Shown here piece after piece: positions 1 to 5,828 of a DNA stretch of 6,300 nucleotides. The translations under genes were made by a program, and so were the position numbers. This stretch comes from Gaiellasilicea sp051005735 (GTDB lineage: Bacteria > Actinomycetota > Thermoleophilia > Gaiellales > Gaiellaceae). The stretch is taken from contig JBPCJB010000254.1 in the NCBI GenBank assembly GCA_051005735.1, positions 1 to 6,300 of the forward strand, written 5' to 3'. The first letter of the stretch is position 1. Every line of letters begins with the position of its first letter. The notes under the pieces were generated by a model. It saw only the letters and a list, made by a program, of their open reading frames with translations. It made no database searches and had not been told where the DNA came from.

Positions 1-637
1 GAAACACGATGTTCAGGGCGGCGCGGGTCGCCGGCAGGTCGTCGCGCAGCGCCGCATCCAGCGCCAGCAGCTCGAGATCCTCGACCTCATCGACGTCGTA
101 GGTGGGCTCGAGCAGCGCCACTCGCAGGCCGAGCGTCCGCGCAGAACGCTGGAGCTCGTCGAGCACGGACGAGGTGCTCATCGCGACCCCGGCGAGCACG
201 TCGTGCCAGCCGCGCATTCCGATCAGGTAGTAGCCGCCGTCGGTGACCGGACCGAGCACGAGCTCGTGCCGGTCGAGGAGCGCGAAGGCCTCGGCGACGA
301 CCTCGGCCCGGAGCTGGGGCGAGTCCGAGGCGATGAGGATGCTTCGTTCCTCACCCCGCGCCGCGGCGCCGCGGAAGAACGCACGCCGCCTCTCCGTCCA
401 GTCGCCGGGCGGTTGCGGAAGCAACGGCGCCGAACGGCCCAAGTAACGGTCCGTTACTCGGGGCCATTCCGCGGCTGGGGTAACGAACCAGGCCGCAGCG
501 GGAAAGCGCGCGGCCAGGTCGCGCAGAAAGGCGCCGTAGAGCTCGGCCGCCGCAACGTTGCCGATCGAGGCCGCAAGCCGCGTCTTCACATGTCCTGCGC
601 GCGGGGCCTTCGCCGCGATCGTCAGGCGGGCGGTCAT
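1..637 (-). CDS. DUF2064 / TIGR04282-type GT-A fold glycosyltransferase (3' end outside window)
   Basis: The frame is open from the ATG at 637-635 to the left edge: 212 residues are visible and no stop is reached. Several blocks match the TIGR04282/DUF2064 family of nucleotidyltransferase-like GT-A proteins: AKAPRAGHVKTRL at residues 9-21 (the nucleotide-binding KxPxxGxVKTRL signature), a Q-PPGDW segment near 75-80, ASDSPQL at 103-109, GPVTDGGYYLIGM at 129-141, MSTSSVLDE at 153-161 and YDVDEVEDL at 180-188. Family members are about 200-230 residues from memory, so little is probably missing. The start overlaps the stop of the upstream glycosyltransferase as ATGA with no clear Shine-Dalgarno sequence, which suggests translational coupling. 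Family members often sit beside, or are fused to, family 2 glycosyltransferases, as here. The real substrate of the family is not established; a soluble nucleotide-sugar or nucleotidyl transferase role is inferred. Confidence 0.9.
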   Translation of the reverse strand, partial: MTARLTIAAKAPRAGHVKTRLAASIGNVAAAELYGAFLRDLAARFPAAAWFVTPAAEWPRVTDRYLGRSAPLLPQPPGDWTERRRAFFRGAAARGEERSILIASDSPQLRAEVVAEAFALLDRHELVLGPVTDGGYYLIGMRGWHDVLAGVAMSTSSVLDELQRSARTLGLRVALLEPTYDVDEVEDLELLALDAALRDDLPATRAALNIVF

Positions 638-1275
638 CGCAGCAACCGACCCATGTCGGCGGCCGTCCGGAGGGTGCCGCGCACCGTTCCCGTCACCTTC
701 GAGCGGCCGGAGCGGGCGAGGTATGCGACCGGCACCTCCTCGATCTTCCAGCCGGCCCGCTGAGCGCGGAGCACCATCTCGAGCGGCCAACCGAAGCGGC
801 GATCCGCGATCCCGAGGGCGAGCAGCGGCTCTCGCCTCGCCGCTCGCATCGGCCCGAGATCGCGCAGCGGGAGGCCACTTCGGCGGCGCAGCTCGAGCGC
901 GAGCAGCCGGTTCGCGATGCGCGCATGCACGGGCCACGCTCCAGACGCCGGGCGCCGCTCGCCGAGCACGAGGTCTGCGCTACCAGCGACGACCGCCGCG
1001 GCCACCGAGGGCAAGGCGCGCGGATCGAGGGAGCCGTCGCAGTCCATGAAGCAGACGACGTCCGCGCTCGCTGCCTCGAGCCCGGCGAAGCAGGCCGCCC
1101 CGAAGCCGGCCCGCGGTTCGACCACGACCCGCACGCCGAGCTCGAGCGCCAGCGTCCCCGACCCGTCGGTCGAGCCGTTGTCGACGACGATCGGCGCGAA
1201 GCCGTCGGGCATCCGGCCGAGCACCCAAGGCAGCGCCTCGGCCTCGTTCAGCACGGGCAGGACGACGTCGATCAT
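634..1275 (-). CDS. Family 2 glycosyltransferase, dolichyl/polyprenyl-phosphate sugar synthase-like
   Basis: The 213-residue product has the GT2 GT-A fold order. It starts with IDVVLPVLNEAEALP (residues 2-16). DNGSTDGS (32-39) binds nucleotide, and FMDCDGSLDP (76-85) carries the metal-binding DxD-like pair D78/D80. FGWPLEMVLRA (161-171) and a basic RSGRSKVTGT segment (188-197) follow. The family transfers sugar from a nucleotide donor, often to a polyprenyl phosphate. No transmembrane helix is evident, so it is probably cytosolic or membrane-peripheral. It is short, lacking the C-terminal membrane domain of some relatives. The ATG overlaps the aminotransferase stop (ATGA), and its own TGA overlaps the next ATG in the same way, so this is the middle gene of a tightly coupled operon. 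Substrate and acceptor cannot be read from the sequence. Family-level assignment is firm; the DPM1-like label is from memory of the motifs. Confidence 0.92.
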   Translation of the reverse strand: MIDVVLPVLNEAEALPWVLGRMPDGFAPIVVDNGSTDGSGTLALELGVRVVVEPRAGFGAACFAGLEAASADVVCFMDCDGSLDPRALPSVAAAVVAGSADLVLGERRPASGAWPVHARIANRLLALELRRRSGLPLRDLGPMRAARREPLLALGIADRRFGWPLEMVLRAQRAGWKIEEVPVAYLARSGRSKVTGTVRGTLRTAADMGRLLR

Positions 1276-2420
1276 GCGACCCGGCTCTCGAGCTCGCGTC
1301 TCGCGAACCGCTCGAGCCCGGCGAGCGCCACGGGAAGATCAGCCCGCCCGAAGCCCAGCCGGAAGTGGTTGCCGGGAAAGTCGTAGATCGAGCCCGGGAC
1401 GACGAGCACCCGCTCCTCCTCGACCAGGCGGATCGCGAGCTCCTCGACGGGCAGGTCGGCGTGGAGGCGGGGAAAGCCGACGCACCCGGCCCGAGGACGA
1501 ACCCACTCGAAGACGCCCACCCACTCGGCGAAGAAGGTGTCGAGCAGCGCGAGGTTCTCCGTGAGCAGCCGGCCGCTGCGGGCGAGCACCGTCTCGCGCG
1601 CCCGCAGCGCGATCAGCGCGAGCAGCTCGCTCGGCGCGCTCGAGCACGAGGAGATGTACTCCTTGTGGATCGAGATCCGCTGGAGCAGCTCGCGATCCTT
1701 CGTCGCGAGCCAGCCGATGCGGAGCCCGGCGAGGCCGAACGACTTCGACATCACTCCCACGCTCACGGCGAGCCCGCCGTACTCGGCCGCGGCGGGAAGC
1801 AGGTCGGCCGCGTCGTATTCGAGGTGGCGGTAGACCTCGTCCGAGAAGAGGTGCGCGCCGACCTCGGCCGCGATCGCCTCGACTGCATCGAGCGTTGCCC
1901 GAGGCGGGAGCGCTCCGGTCGGGTTGTGCGGGAAGTTGACGATCACGACGCGCGTCGACGGCCGCACGGCGCGCCGCAGCTCCTCGACGTCGAGCTCCCA
2001 GCCGTCCGGATCGAGCGGGACGAGGGTGACGTCGGCACCGGCCGCGTAGGCGACCTCGTGCAGGGACTGATAGGCGGGCCAGACGACGACGGCGTGATCC
2101 CCCGGCTGCAGGATCGCGTTCAGCGCCAGGAAGATCGCCTCGTCGGCGCCGGCGAACGTGACCACCTCGTCGGCCTCGATCCCCACGTACATGCCGGCGA
2201 TCTCCTCGCGGAGCGCGGGCATCCCGCCGGGCTCGGTGTAGCCGAGGGCGAGCCGATCCCACCGCGCCCGCAGCTCGGAATCGGCCAGCGCGAGCAGGTC
2301 GTGCAGCCGGTAGGGCTCGATGTCCGAGGTGCAGAGCAGGTGCTCCGCCTTCGCTCCGAGCTCGGCGAAGAAGCGCTCGAGCTTGAGACCCTGGACGCTG
2401 TGCAGAGAGGTGGCGGTCAC
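1272..2420 (-). CDS. PLP-dependent class I/II aminotransferase (fold type I)
   Basis: With the GTG at 2420-2418 the product is 382 residues, normal for fold-type I aminotransferases. Visible landmarks are GYTEPGGMPALREEI near residue 61-73 and NFPHNPTG (162-169, Asn166 expected at the PLP ring). SDEVYR (193-198) has Asp194 for the pyridine nitrogen and Tyr197. MSKSFGLAGLRIGW (224-237) has Lys226 as the Schiff-base lysine. HFRLGFGR (352-359) has Arg354 for the substrate carboxylate. The N-terminal KLERFFAELG and LLCTSD blocks resemble an uncharacterised subgroup related to capreomycidine synthase-like enzymes, by recollection only. An upstream in-frame TTG at 2474 would add 18 residues, but those codons are poor in G/C third positions and no Shine-Dalgarno precedes it, so I prefer the GTG, although its own ribosome site is also weak. 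It is first in an operon with two GT-A proteins. Activity is well supported; the substrate is unknown. Confidence 0.93.
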   Translation of the reverse strand: MTATSLHSVQGLKLERFFAELGAKAEHLLCTSDIEPYRLHDLLALADSELRARWDRLALGYTEPGGMPALREEIAGMYVGIEADEVVTFAGADEAIFLALNAILQPGDHAVVVWPAYQSLHEVAYAAGADVTLVPLDPDGWELDVEELRRAVRPSTRVVIVNFPHNPTGALPPRATLDAVEAIAAEVGAHLFSDEVYRHLEYDAADLLPAAAEYGGLAVSVGVMSKSFGLAGLRIGWLATKDRELLQRISIHKEYISSCSSAPSELLALIALRARETVLARSGRLLTENLALLDTFFAEWVGVFEWVRPRAGCVGFPRLHADLPVEELAIRLVEEERVLVVPGSIYDFPGNHFRLGFGRADLPVALAGLERFARRELESRVA

Positions 2421-2454
2421 GTCCGCACAGGTTCCAGGCTGGGTTGGGGTGCCG

Positions 2455-2475
2455 GCATTAATGTTTTCTGACAAA
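2455..2475 (-). promoter_or_regulatory. AT-rich candidate promoter of the aminotransferase operon
   Basis: This short AT-rich island in otherwise GC-rich sequence lies just upstream of the aminotransferase GTG and just past the hairpin that follows the small upstream gene. On the minus strand it contains TTGTCA (2474-2469) and ATTAAT (2462-2457, four of six matches to a -10 hexamer). These two are too close together to be a standard -35/-10 pair, and no good -35 lies 16-18 bases before ATTAAT. Position and composition suggest a promoter, but the motif match is weak. Confidence 0.25.
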
Positions 2476-2481
2476 GGCGAA

Positions 2482-2510
2482 GCGGGCCGAGGCGCACCGC
2501 CCCGGCCCGC
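2482..2510 (-). terminator. Strong GC hairpin after the small minus-strand gene
   Basis: GCGGGCCG (2482-2489) pairs perfectly with CGGCCCGC (2503-2510). After one A/C mismatch, GGCG (2491-2494) pairs with CGCC (2498-2501) around the three-base loop CAC. That is 12 paired positions with a single mismatch. It begins 28 bases after the stop codon of the small minus-strand gene, and on that strand it is followed by a modest T-containing stretch (TTCGCCTTTGTC) rather than a clean U tract. I read it as a terminator, or an attenuator between that gene and the aminotransferase operon. Confidence 0.5.
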
Positions 2511-2538
2511 GGTCGTGGGTGTCGTCGGGCGAAGAGCG

Positions 2539-2686
2539 CTAGCCGTTCCTCCCGACCACGTAGCTCGAGATCCGGCCGGTGCCGAAGAAGCTCGTCACGT
2601 AGCCGTAGCGGCGGAGCACGATCGCGGCCAGGGCGAGGAGCAGTGCGAGTGAGTCGTCGCGGTCGCTCGCTAGGTGTGGACTCCAT
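2539..2686 (-). CDS. Small single-helix membrane protein, apparently frameshifted near its start
   Basis: A frame ending at the TAG 2541-2539 has G or C at nearly every third position from about 2664 downward. It encodes DRDDSLALLLALAAIVL followed by RRYGYVTSFFGTGRISSYVV and a short tail: an acidic start, one hydrophobic helix, positive residues, then a polar end. No ATG, GTG or TTG opens this frame nearby; the first is an ATG at 2781 with no ribosome site. By contrast an ATG at 2686 has a near-perfect AGGAG five bases upstream and starts MESTPSE, but it is one base out of phase. Skipping one base around 2665 gives a coherent 48-residue protein. The hairpin at 2482-2510 lies just downstream, as expected for a real gene. 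It may be a one-base insertion that broke the gene, a sequencing error, or programmed +1 frameshifting. I do not recognise the family. Confidence 0.45.
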
Positions 2687-2691
2687 GGATT

Positions 2692-2696
2692 CTCCT
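2692..2696 (-). promoter_or_regulatory. Strong Shine-Dalgarno for the small membrane protein gene
   Basis: On the minus strand GAGGAGA stands with AGGAG five bases before the ATG at 2686-2684. It is one of the two best ribosome binding sites in the window. It is the main reason to believe translation starts here, even though the ATG is out of phase with the coding-like downstream frame. Confidence 0.55.
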
Positions 2697-2824
2697 CGCG
2701 GTCGGTGTACCCGGGCGTTAGCCGTGAACCGTTCCTCCGAGATCTGAGCGCCCCATCAAGACCCGATGAGCGATTGCTCATGTGGTGGCCGCCCGAGCGA
2801 TCCGCGATCCGCGCTTTCTGAAGA

Positions 2825-2862
2825 TTCGCTAAAACATCGCGAAACGAGGTTCCGCATCGTTT
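2825..2862. repeat. Two adjacent inverted repeats upstream of the histidine kinase
   Basis: TTCGC (2825-2829) and GCGAA (2839-2843) form one inverted repeat, and AAACGA (2842-2847) and TCGTTT (2857-2862) form another. Both have 9-base spacers, their centres are about 18 bases apart, and they overlap by two bases. They lie in the AT-rich stretch just upstream of the kinase start, so they could be an operator. OmpR-family regulators more often use direct repeats, so a different regulator is equally possible. Confidence 0.35.
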
Positions 2863-2883
2863 TTGCAGGGCTACAACGACTCG

Positions 2884-4602
2884 ATGCGGCCCTTCTCGCT
2901 CAGCATGCGGTGGTGGCTCGGCCTCGCGTTCGCGGTCGTCGCCGCCGCCACGGCCGTCGCCGTCGCCGAGGGGATGGCCCGGCGCTCGGAGGCGGCCTTT
3001 CGTCAGGACGCCGAGGAACGAGCGATCGAGCAGAGCCTCGCGGCGAAGTCCGCCCTCCGCCAAGCGCTCGAGCGGGGCAATCTCGACGACGCCGTGGTGG
3101 CGATCTCGACCCGCCGCCGGCTCGCGCTCTTCGTCCTCGACCGCGATGGCCGGCCGACCACACCGGCGCGTGCCGCGCAGACCGAGCTCTCGTCCGTTCC
3201 GGGCGCCGAGACTGCGATTCGCGAGGCCCTGGCGGGAGAGCGTTACGTGCGCTCGTTCGACCAGGGCCGGGTCACGGTGGTTGCGCTGCCGATGCCGTGG
3301 CAGTCCGCAGCAGCGCTGCTGACGTACTCGTTGCAGCCCGGCTACGCGTCGACGATGACGATGATCCGCGAGCAGATCGCAGCGGCCGTCATCTGGGCGA
3401 TCGTCCTTGGGGGAGTCGCCGGCCTGGCAATCGCGATCCTGACGACGCGGCGGCTGCGGCGGATCGCCAAGGCGGCGAGGGCGATCGAGGCCGGCGACTT
3501 CGGCCGGCCCATCAACTCACGCCTGCGGGACGAGATCGGCCTGCTCGCGGAGACGTTCGACCGGATGCGCGCGCGCTTGCAGGAGTCGTTCGAAGGGATC
3601 CAGACCGAGCGGCTTCGCCTCCGCCGGACGCTCGAACGGCTCGATCAGGGCGTCGTGACGATCGACTCCGAGCTCAGAGTCGAGGCGGCGAACGATGCGT
3701 CCCTGCGCCTGCTCGAGGGCCTGAGCGAAGGAGACGTGCTCCCGGATCCATGGCCGGACTTCCCGCTGCGCAGCTTCAGCGCGGCTCTCTTCGGCGCCGA
3801 CGCAGAGGTCGTCCGGATCCGCGTCTCGACCGGCGATGAGCGCCATTACACGCTCGACGGGATCCCAGCGGGCCAGGCGTTCCGCACCGCGATTCTCGTG
3901 ATCACCGACGTCTCGGAGCTCGAGCGCCGCGAGCGGATCGAGCGGGAGTTCGTGACGAACGCGGCCCACGAGCTGCGCACGCCGGTCGCAGCGATCTCCG
4001 GCGCGGTGGAGGTGCTCGAGGCCGGTGCGAAGGAGCGGCCCGCGGAGCGCGACCACTTCCTCGCGATCATCGACCGCCAGGCGAGCCGGCTCGCACGGCT
4101 CTCCCGCTCGCTGCTCGTGCTCGCCCGCGCACAGACCGGCGCGGAGGACATTCGTCGCTCGCCGGTCGAGCTCTGCCCGCTGCTCGAGGAGATCGCCGCG
4201 GCCCTGGGCACGAGCGCGGATGTCGAGGTCGAGCTCGACTGCCCGGACGGACTGCTCGTCTTCGCCGAGCGCGACCTCCTCGATCAGGTCTTCTCGAACC
4301 TGGCGACGAATGCGGCCAAGCACACCGAGCACGGCCGGATCACGATCACCGCCCGAGCGCATGACGACGAACGCGTCTCGATCGAGCTCGTCGACACCGG
4401 CTCGGGAATCGCGCCGGAGGCGCAGTCGCGGATCTTCGATCGCTTCTACCGAGGCAAGACGAGGGAGCCGAACGGCTTCGGGCTCGGTCTCGCGATCGTC
4501 CGGCAGGCTGTTGCCGCCCTGAACGGCACGGTCGAGGTCAACTCCCAGTCCGGCGCGGGTACACGCGCGTCCGTGCTGCTGCCGCTCGCGAGGCCTGAAT
4601 GA
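2884..4602 (+). CDS. Membrane-bound sensor histidine kinase (HAMP, PAS-like, HisKA, HATPase)
   Basis: From the ATG at 2884 the product is 572 residues. TM1 spans about residues 10-29, an extracytoplasmic region 30-159, and TM2 about 164-187. A HAMP domain follows to about 240, then a PAS-like domain at about 245-350. The HisKA helix has the H-box NAAHELRTP with phospho-acceptor His362. The ATPase has an N-box NLATNAAKH (Asn472/Asn476), a G1 box DTGSGI (504-509), an F box FDRFYRG and a G2 box GFGLGL (531-536). All catalytic motifs look intact. The outer segment (an ALFVLDRDG strand-turn and a VVALPM strand) suggests a Cache/PDC-like sensor fold, by inference. It should autophosphorylate and pass phosphate to the adjacent regulator, whose ATG overlaps its TGA. 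An in-frame TTG at 2863 could add seven residues; no start has a strong ribosome site. The signal is unknown. Confidence 0.95.
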   Translation: MRPFSLSMRWWLGLAFAVVAAATAVAVAEGMARRSEAAFRQDAEERAIEQSLAAKSALRQALERGNLDDAVVAISTRRRLALFVLDRDGRPTTPARAAQTELSSVPGAETAIREALAGERYVRSFDQGRVTVVALPMPWQSAAALLTYSLQPGYASTMTMIREQIAAAVIWAIVLGGVAGLAIAILTTRRLRRIAKAARAIEAGDFGRPINSRLRDEIGLLAETFDRMRARLQESFEGIQTERLRLRRTLERLDQGVVTIDSELRVEAANDASLRLLEGLSEGDVLPDPWPDFPLRSFSAALFGADAEVVRIRVSTGDERHYTLDGIPAGQAFRTAILVITDVSELERRERIEREFVTNAAHELRTPVAAISGAVEVLEAGAKERPAERDHFLAIIDRQASRLARLSRSLLVLARAQTGAEDIRRSPVELCPLLEEIAAALGTSADVEVELDCPDGLLVFAERDLLDQVFSNLATNAAKHTEHGRITITARAHDDERVSIELVDTGSGIAPEAQSRIFDRFYRGKTREPNGFGLGLAIVRQAVAALNGTVEVNSQSGAGTRASVLLPLARPE

Positions 4603-5288
4603 GCGCCCGGATCCTGATCGCCGACGACGAGCGGGACATCGTGGACGCGGTTGCCTATGCGCTCTCGGCCGACGGATACGAGGTCGACACCGTGGGCGAC
4701 GGCGAGGCCGCGCTCGAGGCGGCAGAACGGGAGTCGTACGACATGATCGTCCTCGACATCACGATGCCGAGACTCTCCGGCACCGAGGTCTGTCGGCGCA
4801 TCCGGATGAAGAGCATCGTTCCGATCGTGATGCTGACCGCGAGGGACGCGGAGCTCGATCTCGTGCTCGGCCTCGAGGTCGGCGCCGACGACTACGTGAC
4901 GAAGCCGTTCTCCGTCGCCGAGCTCGTCGGCCGCGTGCACGCGATCCTGCGGCGGCGCGACTTCGAGCGCGCGGCCGTGGGCAGCGCGGTCCGCGAGCTC
5001 GGCGGCCTCCGGATCGACCTCGCCCGTCACCGCGTCGAGATCGACGGCGCACCCGTCGAGCTCACGCGTTCCGAGCTGAAGCTGCTCGTCTTCCTCGCCG
5101 AGCGACCCGAGCAGGTCTACTCGCGAGAGCAGGTGATGGAGCACCTCTGGGACACGCTCTACGTCGGCGACGCCCGGGCTTGCGATGTCCACGTCTACAA
5201 CCTGCGCCAGAAGATCGAGGCCGACCCGTCGCAACCGACGCGGCTCGTGACGGTGCGCGACGTCGGCTACAAGCTCGTCCCGGTCTGA
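4599..5288 (+). CDS. OmpR/PhoB-family response regulator
   Basis: The 229-residue protein is a standard two-domain regulator. The receiver domain (residues 1-120) has the acidic pocket D9/D10, the phospho-acceptor D53 in VLDITMP, the switch residue T80 in MLTAR, and K102 in TKPF; all required residues are present. A winged-helix DNA-binding domain (about 134-228) shows LTRSELKLL, SREQVMEHLW, DVHVYNLRQKIE and the C-terminal VRDVGYKLV wing, typical of the OmpR/PhoB class. It is cytosolic, phosphorylated by a partner kinase, and then binds promoters as a dimer. Its ATG overlaps the kinase stop (ATGA), so the kinase directly upstream is almost certainly the partner. No individual gene name can be justified and targets are unknown; autoregulation through the AT-rich region before the kinase would be typical. 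Confidence 0.97.
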   Translation: MSARILIADDERDIVDAVAYALSADGYEVDTVGDGEAALEAAERESYDMIVLDITMPRLSGTEVCRRIRMKSIVPIVMLTARDAELDLVLGLEVGADDYVTKPFSVAELVGRVHAILRRRDFERAAVGSAVRELGGLRIDLARHRVEIDGAPVELTRSELKLLVFLAERPEQVYSREQVMEHLWDTLYVGDARACDVHVYNLRQKIEADPSQPTRLVTVRDVGYKLVPV

Positions 5289-5440
5289 GCCCCTAAGCTA
5301 GGCCCGCGTCGAGATCGACCAGCTGCTGCGGAAGGATGCGGAGATTCAGGTCCGCTCACAACTCCGCGGCGCGGTTCGCTTGCGCCTACTGTTGGCGGCG
5401 CGATCCGATTCCCCGGGATCCACGAAACAGCGCCTAGCGC

Positions 5441-5446
5441 GAGGTG
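5441..5446 (+). promoter_or_regulatory. Shine-Dalgarno that fixes the start of the CxC protein
   Basis: GAGGTG lies five bases before the ATG at 5452. The same frame is open further upstream to 5302 and has a TTG at 5380, but that start has no ribosome site. This sequence therefore decides for the ATG at 5452. Confidence 0.65.
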
Positions 5447-5451
5447 GTTTG

Positions 5452-5817
5452 ATGGTCGTACGTGACGAGGTCGATTCCCTTCGCCAGCGTCGCTTCGCGG
5501 CGAACCAAACGGTGTTCCGTCGCGCGAACGAGCGGCTGAGCCAGCGCCTCGGCGCCCTTGCCTCCGAACGCGTGCAATACGTCTGCGAATGCGGGGACGA
5601 CTCGTGCGGCGATCTCATCACGCTGCTCACGAGCGAGTACGAGCACGTTCGCTCGAACTCGGCGTGGTTCGTGATCGCGCTCGATCACGAGATCCTCTCG
5701 GGTGACGCCGAGCGAATCCTCGAGACGCATCACGACCATCAGGTCGTCGAGAAGAGCGGTGCGGCAGGTGCGACCGCGGTAGCGACGGACAACCGGCAGA
5801 ACCGGGCCGCGCTCTAA
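5452..5817 (+). CDS. Small uncharacterised protein with a CxCx4C motif
   Basis: From the ATG at 5452 the product is 121 residues, soluble, with no signal peptide or membrane segment. An amphipathic, Arg/Gln-rich N-terminal helix (about 4-37, with FRRANERL) leads into YVCECGDDSCGDLITL, whose Cys45, Cys47 and Cys52 form CxCx4C. Next come a LTSEYEHVRS helix, a WFVIALDHE strand, and a charged segment containing HHDHQVVEKSG. Three cysteines plus nearby histidines could bind zinc or another metal, but this is inference. I recall similar short proteins, with a CEC..D..C block, an EYExVR helix and a VVEK tail, as common hypothetical proteins in actinobacteria; I cannot name a characterised member. 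It lies 163 bases after the response regulator on the same strand, so read-through or its own promoter are both possible. The gene ends just before the hairpin at 5829-5862. Confidence 0.85.
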   Translation: MVVRDEVDSLRQRRFAANQTVFRRANERLSQRLGALASERVQYVCECGDDSCGDLITLLTSEYEHVRSNSAWFVIALDHEILSGDAERILETHHDHQVVEKSGAAGATAVATDNRQNRAAL

Positions 5818-5828
5818 GAACTCCTGCT

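Larger units (their letters stand above)
2687..2883. promoter_or_regulatory. Divergent control region between the small membrane protein and the histidine kinase
   Basis: About 200 bases separate two divergent starts. The stretch 2814-2865 is clearly richer in A and T than its surroundings and probably holds the kinase promoter, although no -35/-10 pair with normal spacing is convincing; the best -10-like string is TAAAAC at 2830-2835. Other elements are a near-palindrome ATGAGC-GATT-GCTCAT (2766-2781), a tandem repeat of GATCCGC (2799-2812), a short GAAC-C-GTTC inverted repeat near 2726-2734, and the paired inverted repeats listed separately. No further gene is supported here. Confidence 0.45.

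Noticed and set aside
203..763. A 186-codon open frame on the plus strand
   Set aside because: It is antisense to the DUF2064 and GT2 genes, which have clear family motifs; the product is low-complexity and Arg/Gly-rich.
1365..2471. A 368-codon open frame on the plus strand
   Set aside because: It is antisense to the aminotransferase, whose catalytic motifs are intact. The antisense product is rich in Arg, Asp and Glu with no recognisable domain, as expected for a GC-rich shadow frame.
2417..2686. An 89-codon minus-strand frame starting at the good ATG at 2686
   Set aside because: Although the start site is strong, the frame beyond about codon 8 is Arg/Pro-rich, runs through the hairpin and into the aminotransferase start, and loses the membrane helix encoded in the +1 phase. 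It is better explained as the wrong phase of the small gene.
2766..3839. A 357-codon open frame on the plus strand overlapping the kinase in another phase
   Set aside because: It covers the kinase sensor, HAMP and PAS region out of phase and gives an Arg/Ala/Asp-rich sequence without domains; the kinase frame is unambiguous.
3517..4362. A 281-codon open frame on the minus strand
   Set aside because: It is antisense to the HAMP, PAS, HisKA and N-box regions of the kinase; composition is that of a shadow frame.
4446..5234. A 262-codon open frame on the minus strand
   Set aside because: It is antisense to the end of the kinase and nearly all of the response regulator, both complete; no motif supports it.
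5289..5301. CCTA-AGC-TAGG inverted repeat right after the regulator stop, considered as a terminator
   Set aside because: The stem is only four base pairs and no T tract follows, too weak to call.
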